A stretch of DNA of 53,810 nt from Thermohalobaculum sp038524325 (GCA_038524325.1 JBCBIS010000004.1:1-53810), one strand, 5' to 3'; counted from the first letter of the stretch, positions 34,062 to 41,902 are shown. Program-made: numbers and translations. The notes: a model not told the origin generated them from the sequence alone.

Positions 34062-34607
34062 CTAGCCACGATCACACGCCATCTGATTCATGATCTTCGA
34101 AGATCCGCGCAGGGTGTATTTGTATTCCCCCACCTCGGCAAAGCGCAGGATGATGTCGCTGCCGGCGCGCATGGCGCGGGAGAGGCGGAGGGGGGCTTCG
34201 TAGTCGTTGGGGAAGGCTTGGCCGTTATCCGCCACGCCCTCGGGCTGGTCGCGATAGAGGCGGCGGCCGCCGGAGAGGACCTCGACCTCGAAGGGTTGGG
34301 TGAGGCCCTGGAATTTCTCGCCCCTTGTCTCGATCGCGAGGAGGAAGGCAGTCGGGTCGTTGCCGTTGCAGGCGGCGATCAGGGTGGACCGGTCGGTCCC
34401 CTGCACCCGGGCCTCCACCGCATCCGAGGTCGGCGTCGGCTCGAGCGTGTAGCCCTCGTTGCCCACATACCAAAGCTGCCAGCGACCGGTATCGCCGATC
34501 GGCCCGGGTTTGTAACCGCTGCTGCTCGAGAGTTTACTCGTCAGATCGGAGGCTTTGCAGCCGCCGAGGAGCATGGCGGCGGCAAGGGCTAGGAATACGA
34601 GGCGCAT
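34062..34607 (-). CDS. Hypothetical lipoprotein
   Basis: This 181-residue protein has a lipoprotein signal (MRLVFLALAAAMLLGGCKAS, lipobox LLGGC, acceptor Cys at 17). A short Ser-rich linker and a domain of unknown type follow (GRWQLWYVGNEGYTLEP, FEVEVLSGGRRLYRDQ, EYKYTLRGSSKIMNQM). No family was recognised. It starts only three bases from the end of the carbamoyl amidohydrolase gene and is on the same strand, so the two are probably co-transcribed. A role in pyrimidine use is not otherwise indicated. Confidence 0.7.
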   Translation of the reverse strand: MRLVFLALAAAMLLGGCKASDLTSKLSSSSGYKPGPIGDTGRWQLWYVGNEGYTLEPTPTSDAVEARVQGTDRSTLIAACNGNDPTAFLLAIETRGEKFQGLTQPFEVEVLSGGRRLYRDQPEGVADNGQAFPNDYEAPLRLSRAMRAGSDIILRFAEVGEYKYTLRGSSKIMNQMACDRG

Positions 34608-34610
34608 CGG

Positions 34611-35861
34611 TTACTCGACAATCTCGGCTGTCTCGACGACGGCATGGAACAGGACGTTGGTGCCTTTTTCGGCCCATTCGGGGGTGATCTCTTCGGCCTC
34701 GTTATGGGAGAGGCCGTCGACGCAGGGGCACATGATCATCGCGGTCGGCGCCACTCGGTTGATCCAGCAGGCATCATGGCCCGCGCCCGAGACGATGTTG
34801 CGATGGGAATACCCCAGCCGCTCGGCGGCCGCGCGGATCGCCTCGACGCAGCCATGGTCAAACTCCGGCGGGTCGAACTGGCCGACGATCTGGGTCTCGA
34901 GGCTGACCCCGAGTGCGTCGCAAAGCTTTGGCGCCTCGGCATGGAACTGCTCCAGCATCGCGTCCAGCACCTCTTGCAGGTGGCTGCGGAAATCCACGGT
35001 GAAGACCGCCCGGCCCGGGATGATGTTGCGCGAGTTCGGGTGGATGTCGATATGCCCGATGGCGCCGACGGCGTTGGGCTGGTGGCCCATGGCGATCTCG
35101 TGCACCAGCTCGGTGATCTGCGCGAGGCCGCGGCCGGCGTTCAGGCGCATGGGCATCGGGGTCGAGCCGGTATGGCTCTCGCGTCCCGTCACCGTGCATT
35201 CGATCCAGCGCAGGCCCTGGCCATGGGTGACGACGCCGATCTCGATGTCTTCGGCCTCGAGGATCGGGCCCTGTTCGATATGCAGCTCGAAAAAGGCCTT
35301 CATCTTGCGCGCACCGACCTCCTCCTTGCCGCGCCAGCCGATGCGCTGGAGCTCGTCGCCGAACGCCTTGCCCTCCGCATCCGTCAGGGCATAGGCCCAG
35401 TCCTGGGTATGGATCCCGGCAAAGACGCCCGAGGCGAGCATGGGCGGGGCATAGCGGGTGCCTTCCTCATTCGTCCAATTGGTCACGACGATGGGGTGGC
35501 GGGTCTTGATGCCGAGCTGGTTGAGGGTGCGCAGGATCTCGAGCCCGCCAAGCACGCCCAGCACACCGTCATATTTGCCGCCCGTGGGCTGGGTGTCGAG
35601 ATGGCTGCCGACATAGACCGGCAGCGCTTCGGGGTCCGTGCCGGGGCGGGTCGCGAACATGTTGCCCATCTGGTCGAGGCCCATCTCGCAGCCCTCGGCC
35701 TCGCACCAGGTCTGGAACAGCGCGCGGCCCTTGGCGTCGTTATCGGTCAGGGTCTGGCGGTTGTTGCCACCCGCGATGCCAGGGCCGATCTTGGCCATCT
35801 CCATCAGGCTGTCCCAGAGCCGGGCGCCGTCGATCTTGAGGTTCTCACCCGCAGCGGCCAT
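34611..35861 (-). CDS. N-carbamoyl-beta-alanine amidohydrolase (Zn-dependent, M20-related)
   Basis: This 416-residue enzyme of the hydantoinase/carbamoylase family probably hydrolyses N-carbamoyl-beta-alanine (or the thymine-derived homologue) to the beta-amino acid, CO2 and ammonia, the third step of reductive pyrimidine breakdown. Metal sites are in YVGSHLDTQPTGGKYDGVLG (near residue 80) and TNWTNEEGTRYAPPMLASG (near 125). GAGHDACWINRVAPTAMI and DGLSHNEAEEI near the C-terminus complete the centre. An AllC-type or L-carbamoylase activity is the main alternative. It diverges from the RutR-like regulator, with an operator between them. Confidence 0.9.
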   Translation of the reverse strand: MAAAGENLKIDGARLWDSLMEMAKIGPGIAGGNNRQTLTDNDAKGRALFQTWCEAEGCEMGLDQMGNMFATRPGTDPEALPVYVGSHLDTQPTGGKYDGVLGVLGGLEILRTLNQLGIKTRHPIVVTNWTNEEGTRYAPPMLASGVFAGIHTQDWAYALTDAEGKAFGDELQRIGWRGKEEVGARKMKAFFELHIEQGPILEAEDIEIGVVTHGQGLRWIECTVTGRESHTGSTPMPMRLNAGRGLAQITELVHEIAMGHQPNAVGAIGHIDIHPNSRNIIPGRAVFTVDFRSHLQEVLDAMLEQFHAEAPKLCDALGVSLETQIVGQFDPPEFDHGCVEAIRAAAERLGYSHRNIVSGAGHDACWINRVAPTAMIMCPCVDGLSHNEAEEITPEWAEKGTNVLFHAVVETAEIVE

Positions 35862-35874
35862 CGGTTCCCCCTTC

Positions 35875-35890
35875 TTGACCAGTTGGTAAA
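35875..35890. promoter_or_regulatory. RutR-type operator
   Basis: TTGACCAGTTGGTAAA matches the known RutR palindrome TTGACCAnnTGGTCAA at all but one of its fixed bases. It lies between the divergent starts of the carbamoyl amidohydrolase gene (35861) and the TetR gene (35931), where it could control both. Confidence 0.75.
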
Positions 35891-35930
35891 ATCGAGGCTA
35901 CCAACCGAGGGCTATCCGTCAAGGGGCGCC

Positions 35931-36551
35931 ATGGCCAAACCTTCCCGCATCCAGTCCGAGAACCGCGAGAAGATCCTGGCCGCCGCGCTGGAGGTGTTCT
36001 CGCGCGACGGGTTCCGCGGGGCGACGGTGGACGCGATCGCCCAGGCCTCGGGCATGTCGAAGCCGAACCTGCTCTATTACTACCGCTCGAAAGAGGCGAT
36101 CTATGCCGAGGTGCTGGCGGGCCTGCTGGACGCCTGGCTGGACCCTCTGCGCGCGCTCGACCCGGAGGGGGACCCGGCGCGCGAGATCGGCGCCTATATC
36201 GACCGCAAGATCGAGATGGCCCGGGACTATCCCGCCGAAAGCCGCCTGTTTGCCGGAGAGATGCTGCGCGGCGCGCCGATCCTGGACACGGTGCTGCGCC
36301 GCGATCTCAAAGCGTTGGTGGATGAGAAGGCCGAGGTGATCCGCGCCTGGACCCGGGCGGGCCAACTGGCCCCGGTTCACCCGCATCACCTGATCTTCGC
36401 AATCTGGGCGACCACCCAGCATTATGCGGATTTCGACCCGCAGGTCCGTGCGGTTTTGGGAGACGAGGGCGAGGGCCGCTTCCACGACGCGGCTGATTTC
36501 CTGAAGCGCCTGTTCCTGCTGGGCCTGTGCCCGCGCGACGGTGCTGGCTGA
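35931..36551 (+). CDS. rutR: RutR-like TetR-family regulator of pyrimidine catabolism
   Basis: This 206-residue TetR regulator has the helix-turn-helix near residues 25-50 (GATVDAIAQASGMSKPNLLYYY) and a ligand domain with ESRLFAGEMLRGAP and HLIFAIWATTQHYADF, features of RutR, which senses uracil/thymine. The adjacent near-perfect RutR box and the pyrimidine genes support the assignment. ATG 35931 is the family start; the frame is open upstream without support. The symbol is by similarity only; the ligand could be another pyrimidine. Confidence 0.87.
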   Translation: MAKPSRIQSENREKILAAALEVFSRDGFRGATVDAIAQASGMSKPNLLYYYRSKEAIYAEVLAGLLDAWLDPLRALDPEGDPAREIGAYIDRKIEMARDYPAESRLFAGEMLRGAPILDTVLRRDLKALVDEKAEVIRAWTRAGQLAPVHPHHLIFAIWATTQHYADFDPQVRAVLGDEGEGRFHDAADFLKRLFLLGLCPRDGAG

Positions 36552-36571
36552 TGGTGCGCGGCGCGGTCGTG

Positions 36572-37024
36572 TCAGGTGCCGGCGGGATCGGGCAGGATGG
36601 TCACCCCGTCGGTTTCGACCAGCGGATCGAGCGCGGGCAGCAGCTCGACGCTTTCCTGCTCGTTCGGATCGGTGCGGGCCAGCACCACGCTCGCCGGGGC
36701 GTTGGTCAGGTTCACCGGCAGGTGCGGCATGCCGGCGGGGATATAGACCATATCGCCGGGTCCGGTCTCCATCCGATGCTCCAGCCGCTCCCCCCACCAC
36801 ATCACCACTTCGCCCGAGATCGTGTAGATCGCCGTCTCATGCGCTGCGTGCAGATGCGCCCGCGCGCGGGTCTTCGGGGGAAAGGTGAGGGCATGCATGC
36901 AGAGGCCGAGGCTGCCGACCGTCTCGCGCGAGATCCCATGGGCATAGTCGAGCCCCTGTTTTCCGCGATAGGTCTCGCCCGCACGCAGTTTGCGGCATTG
37001 CAACGGAGAGGCGGATGCGTCCAT
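36572..37024 (-). CDS. Cupin-domain protein
   Basis: This 150-residue protein has one cupin barrel. Cupin motif 1 is in ARAHLHAAHETAIYTISGEV (near residues 55-75) and motif 2 in GDMVYIPAGMPHLPVNL (near 90-107), with the metal-binding His/Glu set present. ATG 37024 is preceded by AGGAGGATC; the frame runs further upstream without support. It faces the RutR-like gene and diverges from the ABC transporter operon. Its role is unknown: it could be an isomerase or dioxygenase-like enzyme, or a small-molecule binder. Confidence 0.82.
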   Translation of the reverse strand: MDASASPLQCRKLRAGETYRGKQGLDYAHGISRETVGSLGLCMHALTFPPKTRARAHLHAAHETAIYTISGEVVMWWGERLEHRMETGPGDMVYIPAGMPHLPVNLTNAPASVVLARTDPNEQESVELLPALDPLVETDGVTILPDPAGT

Positions 37025-37071
37025 TCTGAGATCCTCCTGAGGCCATGATGACCAGCGAGGGTTAGCGAGCG

Positions 37072-37911
37072 ATGAACAGCCAGGCCGGCCAACCCCGTGC
37101 CTCTGAAATGGGGAAGGCGCCCGAGGATGCAACCCGGGCGGTCATCTCGGCGCGTGGCCTCTCCCTGACCTTTCAGACCGATGACGGCCCGGTGCAGGCG
37201 CTCTCGGAGGTGAACCTGCGGGTCGGCACGGGCGATTTCGTCAGCTTCATCGGGCCATCGGGCTGCGGAAAGACCACTCTGTTGCGGGTGATTGCGGATC
37301 TGGAGCAGCCGACAGCGGGCGAGATCACCGTCAACGGTCTGACCCCGGCCCAGGCCCGGCGCGCGCGGGCCTATGGCTATGTGTTCCAGGCCGCGGGGCT
37401 CTACCCCTGGCGGACCATCGAGCGCAATGTGCGCCTGCCGCTGGAGGTCATGGGCACGCCGCGCGACGAGATCGCGGACCGCGTTTCTCAGGTTCTGGAA
37501 CTGGTCGGGCTGCAGGATTTCGGCCGCAAATATCCCTGGCAGCTCTCGGGCGGGATGCAGCAGCGCGCCTCGATCGCCAGGGCGCTGGTCTTCGATGCCG
37601 ATCTGCTCCTGATGGACGAGCCCTTCGGCGCGTTGGACGAGATCGTGCGCGATCACCTGAACGAGCAGCTGCTCGCGCTGCATGCCCGCACCGGCAAGAC
37701 GGTCTGTTTCGTGACCCATTCGATCCCGGAGGCGGTCTATCTCTCGACCAAGATCGTGGTGATGAGCCCGCGCCCCGGCCGGATCACCGATGTGATCGAC
37801 AGCCCTCTGCCGGCCGAACGCCCGCTGGAAATCCGCGACACGCCGGAGTTTCTGGAAATCGCCGCCCGCGTGCGCGAGGGGCTGAGGGCGGGGCACAGCT
37901 ATGACGATTGA
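37072..37911 (+). CDS. NitT/TauT-type ABC transporter ATP-binding protein
   Basis: This 279-residue ATPase has Walker A GPSGCGKTT, signature LSGGMQQRASIARAL, Walker B LLLMDEPFGALDE and switch His FVTHSIPEAVYLS, all intact. This pattern is typical of the nitrate/sulfonate/pyrimidine (SsuB/ThiZ) group. It is the first gene of a five-gene importer operon ending with an NMT1/THI5-type binding protein. The next gene overlaps its end by 11 bases. An N-terminal extension of about 25 residues precedes the ABC domain, so a start further in is possible. Confidence 0.92.
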   Translation: MNSQAGQPRASEMGKAPEDATRAVISARGLSLTFQTDDGPVQALSEVNLRVGTGDFVSFIGPSGCGKTTLLRVIADLEQPTAGEITVNGLTPAQARRARAYGYVFQAAGLYPWRTIERNVRLPLEVMGTPRDEIADRVSQVLELVGLQDFGRKYPWQLSGGMQQRASIARALVFDADLLLMDEPFGALDEIVRDHLNEQLLALHARTGKTVCFVTHSIPEAVYLSTKIVVMSPRPGRITDVIDSPLPAERPLEIRDTPEFLEIAARVREGLRAGHSYDD

Positions 37912-38155
37912 GCCCGACAGCCGCGCGCAGTCGAAGATGCGGTTTCTGTTGCGCACCCAGCGCTGGGTGCGGGTGTGGTTCTGGTGCCTGGTGGTGGCGC
38001 TGGGCATGGCAGTGATCGGCATCTGGCCCTCGGCGATTGCGGTGCTGGCCATGCTGGGCATCGCCTGGGTGCCGATCCTGGTGCTGGTCTTCTGGGGGCG
38101 GTGGCTGGACGAGATCATCTCGCCCCCTTCGAACCGGGACGAGGGCCCGTGGTGA
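37901..38155 (+). CDS. Small membrane protein in the ABC transporter operon
   Basis: This 84-residue protein has two hydrophobic segments (VWFWCLVVALGMAVIGIWP and IAVLAMLGIAWVPILVLVFW) joined by a very short turn, with basic residues before the first and acidic residues at the C-terminus. It overlaps the ATPase gene by 11 bases, which suggests coupled translation. It resembles no known transporter subunit. Position and size suggest an accessory membrane subunit or a coupling protein of this importer, but that is inference. Confidence 0.72.
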   Translation: MTIEPDSRAQSKMRFLLRTQRWVRVWFWCLVVALGMAVIGIWPSAIAVLAMLGIAWVPILVLVFWGRWLDEIISPPSNRDEGPW

Positions 38156-38161
38156 GGTTTG

Positions 38162-38180
38162 CCCCAGGCGCTGTCCCGGG
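38162..38180 (+). repeat. CCCGGG palindromic element C (REPIN-like pair, left arm)
   Basis: CCCCAGGCGCTGTCCCGGG is an exact inverted copy of 38238-38256. It shares GCGCTGTCCCGGG with the elements at 33654 and 41092. It lies just after the 84-residue membrane protein gene. Confidence 0.75.
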
Positions 38181-38223
38181 GGTGGCCCCGGCCCACCCCC
38201 CGACGCCACGAACACCGCCGACA

Positions 38224-38256
38224 GGTCCCGGGTAACGCCCGGGACAGCGCCTGGGG
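38224..38256 (-). repeat. CCCGGG palindromic element D (REPIN-like pair, right arm)
   Basis: This inverted element differs from the 33654 copy only in the loop (CGTTA for CTTGA) within the shared core. With 38162-38180 it makes a 19-bp perfect inverted pair enclosing 57 bases, directly upstream of the first permease gene. Confidence 0.75.
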
Positions 38257-38264
38257 GCCGCCTG

Positions 38265-39119
38265 ATGCGCAGCCTGCTGCCCGTTGTCACGGTGGTCACC
38301 GCTTTGATTGCGCTCTGGTATGCCGGGGTGGTCTATCTGAATGCGCCTTGGGAGCGGGATCAGGCCGAACGCGCCGGGGTGGAGATCGGCTGGGCCCAGA
38401 TTCTGCCGCGCACCATGGCGCAGGAGCGCCCGGTCCTGCCCGCCCCGCATCAGGTGGCGGTCGAGATCTGGGAGACGACTGCAGAGAAAAAGATCACCTC
38501 GAAACGCAGCCTCGTTTATCACGCCTGGATCACCCTCTCGGCGACTTTGCTGGGATTTGCCATGGGGGTCGGCCTCGGCATCCTCCTTGCGGTCGGCATC
38601 GTGCATTCCCGCGCCGTGGATCTGAGCCTGATGCCCTGGGTGATCGCCTCGCAGACCATCCCGATCCTGGCCCTGGCGCCGATGATCATCGTGGTGCTCT
38701 ACAATATCGGGGTCGAGGGGCTGGTCGCGAAGGCGGCGATTTCGGCCTATCTCAGCTTCTTCCCCGTCGTGGTCGGCATGGTCAAAGGGTTGCGCAGCCC
38801 CGAGGCGATGCAGATGGACCTGATGCGCACCTACAACGCCAGCACCGCCCAGACCTTCTGGAAGCTGCGCTGGCCCGCCGCCCTGCCGCATCTGTTCCCC
38901 GCGCTGAAGATCGCCATCGCCGTCGCCCTGGTCGGCGCCATCATCGGCGAGCTGCCGACCGGCGCGCAGGGCGGGTTCGGCGCGCGGATGCTGAACGGGA
39001 GCTATTACGGGCAGGTGCTGATCATCTGGTCCGCCCTGGTCGGAGCCGCCGTCTGTGCCGGGCTTTTGGTCGGCGGCATCGGGCTGGTGCAGCGCCTCAC
39101 CATCGGGGGCCGCCGATGA
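38265..39119 (+). CDS. ABC transporter permease 1 (NitT/TauT type)
   Basis: This 284-residue inner-membrane permease of the BPD_transp_1 type starts with a transmembrane segment (LLPVVTVVTALIALWYAGVV), followed by a periplasmic loop and then about five more segments. The ATPase-coupling loop is PEAMQMDLMRTYNASTAQTFWKL. ATG 38265 lies nine bases after the palindromic element D. The stop overlaps the next permease start (ATGA). Transporters of this group usually have one permease gene; two distinct ones here imply a heterodimeric channel. Confidence 0.9.
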   Translation: MRSLLPVVTVVTALIALWYAGVVYLNAPWERDQAERAGVEIGWAQILPRTMAQERPVLPAPHQVAVEIWETTAEKKITSKRSLVYHAWITLSATLLGFAMGVGLGILLAVGIVHSRAVDLSLMPWVIASQTIPILALAPMIIVVLYNIGVEGLVAKAAISAYLSFFPVVVGMVKGLRSPEAMQMDLMRTYNASTAQTFWKLRWPAALPHLFPALKIAIAVALVGAIIGELPTGAQGGFGARMLNGSYYGQVLIIWSALVGAAVCAGLLVGGIGLVQRLTIGGRR

Positions 39120-40069
39120 GCGGGTGGGAGCGCGAGGGGCGGATCTTCGCCCTCTCGATGTCAATCGTCGGCGTCGGTATGCTGCTGCTGATGGCGACGG
39201 CACTGCTGGACCAAGCGCGGACGCCTGGGCTGGCGATGCAGATCGGCCTCTCGGTCGCGGTGCTGTTCGGGATCATGATCTGGGGCATTTCCCGCAACCC
39301 TGGGCTGCCGCGCTGGGTCCGCGCCCTGCCGCCGCTCTTGTTCGGCCTCGCCCTCCTGATCGTTTGGGAGATCGGGGTGCGTGCCTATGAGGTGCCGATG
39401 GTCATCCTGCCCGCGCCCAGTCAGATCGCCGTGGCGATCGGAGGCAATCTGCCGATGCTCTGGGCCGATTTCGTGCAGACCGTGCTGCGCTCGGCCCTGC
39501 CGGGATATGTCATGGGTTGCGGGGCGGCGGTGGCGGTGGCGATCCTGATCGACCGCTCACCCTTTTTGCAGCGCGGGCTGTTGCCGGTGGCCAATCTCGC
39601 CTCGGCCCTGCCCATTGTCGGCATCGCGCCGATCATGGTGATGTGGTTCGGCTTTGACTGGCAGTCCAAGGCCGCCGTGGTCGTGCTGATGTGCTTTTTC
39701 CCCATGCTGGTCAACACGATGCAGGGACTGGCCAGCACCGACCGGATGCAGGCCGATCTGATGCGCACCTATGCGGCCAGCTATTGGCAGACGCTGCTGC
39801 TCCTGCGCTTGCCCGCCGCCGCGCCGATGATGTTCACCGGGCTCAAGATCTGCACCACCCTTGCGCTGATCGGGGCCATCGTCGCAGAGTTCTTTGGCAC
39901 GCCCATCGTCGGGATGGGGTTTCGGATTTCCACCGAGGTCGGTCGCCTGGCGCTCGACGTCGTGTGGGCGGAAATCGCGGTGGCCGCCCTGACCGGCACC
40001 GCGTTCTATGGCGCGATAACGCTCCTCGAGAGAGCGGTCACATTCTGGCATCCGTCCCAACGGGGATAG
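39116..40069 (+). CDS. ABC transporter permease 2 (NitT/TauT type)
   Basis: This 317-residue permease carries the same coupling loop type (STDRMQADLMRTYAASYWQTLLLLRLP). It differs from permease 1 in its N-terminus, which has two extra hydrophobic segments before residue 60. It overlaps permease 1 by four bases (ATGA), so the two should be made in equal amounts and form the membrane pore together. The segment LVNTMQGLAS parallels VVGMVKGLRS in permease 1, showing the two are distant paralogues. Confidence 0.9.
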   Translation: MSGWEREGRIFALSMSIVGVGMLLLMATALLDQARTPGLAMQIGLSVAVLFGIMIWGISRNPGLPRWVRALPPLLFGLALLIVWEIGVRAYEVPMVILPAPSQIAVAIGGNLPMLWADFVQTVLRSALPGYVMGCGAAVAVAILIDRSPFLQRGLLPVANLASALPIVGIAPIMVMWFGFDWQSKAAVVVLMCFFPMLVNTMQGLASTDRMQADLMRTYAASYWQTLLLLRLPAAAPMMFTGLKICTTLALIGAIVAEFFGTPIVGMGFRISTEVGRLALDVVWAEIAVAALTGTAFYGAITLLERAVTFWHPSQRG

Positions 40070-40093
40070 GCGGAGCCGCAACAGGAGAGAAAG

Positions 40094-41077
40094 ATGAGAA
40101 CACTCGCAACCCTCACAGCCGCGGCCCTGGCGCTGAGCGCCGGTCTGGCCCAAGCCGCCGACAAGGTGACGCTGCAACTGAAATGGGTCACCCAGGCGCA
40201 ATTCGCCGGCTATTACGTGGCCGCCGAGAAGGGCTTTTACGCCGAGGAGAATCTCGAGGTCGAGATCAAGCCCGGCGGGCCGGATATCGCCCCCGCCCAG
40301 GTGATTGCCGGCGGTGGCGCGGATGTGGTGCTCGACTGGATGCCCTCGGCCCTTGCCAGCCGCGAGAAAGGGCTGCCGCTGGTCAATATCGCGCAGCCGT
40401 TCAAGTCGAGCGGCATGATGCTGACCTGCCGCAAGGACACGGGCATCACCTCCCCCGCCGATTTCAAGGGCAAGACCCTGGGGGTCTGGTTCTTTGGCAA
40501 TGAATACCCGTTCCTCAGCTGGATGAGCCAGCTTGGCATCCCGACCGATGGCGGTGAGGACGGGGTCACGGTGCTGAAACAGGGCTTCAATGTCGACCCG
40601 ATCTTGCAGAAACAGGCCGATTGCGTCTCGACCATGACCTATAACGAGTACTGGCAGATCATCGATGCAGGTCTGACGCCCGACGATCTGGTGGTCTTCA
40701 AATACGAGGATCAGGGGGTGAGCACGCTGGAGGATGGCATCTATGTGCTCGAGGATCGGCTCGCCGACCCGGCCTTTGCCGACAAGATGGTCCGCTTCGT
40801 GCGCGCCTCGATGAAGGGCTGGAAATACGCCGAAGCTAACCCGGATGAGGCCGCTGAGATCGTGCTGGACAACGACGCCACCGGCGCCCAGACCGAGAAG
40901 CACCAGAAACGTATGATGGGCGAGATCGCCAAACTGACCGCAGGCTCGAACGGCACCCTGGACCCGGCCGATTTCGACCGCACCGTCGAGACCCTGCTCA
41001 AAGGCGGCTCTGACCCCGTGATCACCCAAAAACCCGAAGGCGCCTGGACCCACGCGATCACGGACAAGGCGCTCTGA
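40094..41077 (+). CDS. ABC transporter substrate-binding protein, NMT1/THI5 family
   Basis: This 327-residue periplasmic protein has a Sec signal peptide (MRTLATLTAAALALSAGLAQA, cut near residue 22). The mature start VTLQLKWVTQAQFAGYYVAAEKGFY is typical of NMT1/THI5-like binding proteins. That family binds thiamine pyrimidines, riboflavin-like compounds and related heterocycles. Its place beside the pyrimidine degradation genes suggests a pyrimidine or related ring compound as ligand; no ligand can be proven from sequence. ATG 40094 follows CAGGAGAGAAAG. Palindromic elements follow the stop codon. Confidence 0.9.
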   Translation: MRTLATLTAAALALSAGLAQAADKVTLQLKWVTQAQFAGYYVAAEKGFYAEENLEVEIKPGGPDIAPAQVIAGGGADVVLDWMPSALASREKGLPLVNIAQPFKSSGMMLTCRKDTGITSPADFKGKTLGVWFFGNEYPFLSWMSQLGIPTDGGEDGVTVLKQGFNVDPILQKQADCVSTMTYNEYWQIIDAGLTPDDLVVFKYEDQGVSTLEDGIYVLEDRLADPAFADKMVRFVRASMKGWKYAEANPDEAAEIVLDNDATGAQTEKHQKRMMGEIAKLTAGSNGTLDPADFDRTVETLLKGGSDPVITQKPEGAWTHAITDKAL

Positions 41078-41091
41078 GGGGCGGAGTTATC

Positions 41092-41120
41092 CGCTGTCCC
41101 GGGCTTGACCCGGGACCTCT
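41092..41120 (+). repeat. CCCGGG palindromic element E
   Basis: This element shares CGCTGTCCCGGGCTTGACCC and the following GGGACCTC with the 33654 copy. It lies 15 bases after the binding protein stop and can form the GTCCCGGG/CCCGGGAC hairpin. Confidence 0.8.
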
Positions 41121-41132
41121 ACCAGGTGCCTG

Positions 41133-41155
41133 CCCGGGCTTGACCCGGGACCTCT
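41133..41155 (+). repeat. CCCGGG palindromic element F
   Basis: This shorter copy, CCCGGGCTTGACCCGGGACC plus TCT, is in direct orientation to element E and 41 bases after it. Confidence 0.8.
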
Positions 41156-41190
41156 GTGAGCTGTTCGAGACGTCTCAAGCAACTCGTAGA

Positions 41191-41217
41191 GATCCCGGGT
41201 CAAGCCCGGGATAGCGC
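41191..41217 (-). repeat. CCCGGG palindromic element G, overlapping the TetR 3' end
   Basis: This inverted copy has two changes that keep the stem paired (GATCCCGGG ... CCCGGGATAGC). It overlaps the end of the TetR gene and supplies its last five codons and stop. Confidence 0.8.
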
Positions 41218-41862
41218 CTGCTGGCCGACATTGGTTGCAAGAACACTGCGTGCGCGGTCCACAAACGCCGCCATCTCCTCCGGGTCGGGATGCTGGCCGG
41301 TGAAGCTGATGAGATAGGCTTCCAGCTGCGCGATCCGGGTCTCGAGCGGCTCGGCCTCGACCAGGGCGTAATAGCCGATCTGCATGTAATAGATGATCCG
41401 AGCGCGGACATAAGCCTCGCCCTCGGCATAGCCGTGGCGGGAGAACATCGACTGGATCGCCTCGATGCGGGCGGCGTCGGCGCGGTCGACCTCGGCGCGG
41501 ACCTCCGGCGAACGGCGCGCCCATTCGCGGATGGCGAAATCCAGGCGCGGGTCGAACCTGTTGGGATCGATGAAACACTCGAACAGGTTCATCACCGCCA
41601 CCGTGATGTCCCGCGCCGGGCGACCTGCATGGTCCAGCACGGCCTTTGTATTGCGCGCCTGCCAGGTCGCCAGAAGCTGGTCGAGCAGATCCTTGCGGCT
41701 TTGGAAGTACCAGTAGAAGGAGGAGCGCGAGACCTCCAGCGTCTCGGCCAGGGTCAGGATTTTCACCTGCGCGACCCCGCGTTCGATCAGCAGATGCTCG
41801 GCCGCCGACAGCCAATCCCGGGCTGTTACCTTGATATTGCCCTTGCGGGGATCGCCATCCAT
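41200..41862 (-). CDS. TetR-family regulator
   Basis: This protein of about 220 residues has a TetR helix-turn-helix near residues 25-55 (VKILTLAETLEVSRSSFYWYF). The long helical ligand domain includes NLFECFIDPNRFDPRLDFAI and IIYYMQIGYYALVEAEPLETR. ATG 41862 was preferred because a symmetric operator-like sequence lies 22 bases before it; a longer form from ATG 41916 would place that operator inside the gene. The last residues ALSRA and the TGA come from a CCCGGG palindrome. It diverges from the small secreted protein gene and the demethylation genes, its probable targets. Confidence 0.85.
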   Translation of the reverse strand: MDGDPRKGNIKVTARDWLSAAEHLLIERGVAQVKILTLAETLEVSRSSFYWYFQSRKDLLDQLLATWQARNTKAVLDHAGRPARDITVAVMNLFECFIDPNRFDPRLDFAIREWARRSPEVRAEVDRADAARIEAIQSMFSRHGYAEGEAYVRARIIYYMQIGYYALVEAEPLETRIAQLEAYLISFTGQHPDPEEMAAFVDRARSVLATNVGQQALSRA

Positions 41863-41883
41863 CGCCCGATCATAGAAGTTCTG

Positions 41884-41902
41884 GACAGAACTGTCTAGAC
41901 AG
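41884..41902. promoter_or_regulatory. Operator-like triple half-site
   Basis: GACAGAACTGTCTAGACAG contains two overlapping palindromes (GACAG-AA-CTGTC and CTGTC-TA-GACAG) sharing the central half-site. It lies between the divergent TetR gene and the gene at 41960, where an autoregulatory TetR site is expected. Confidence 0.6.
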
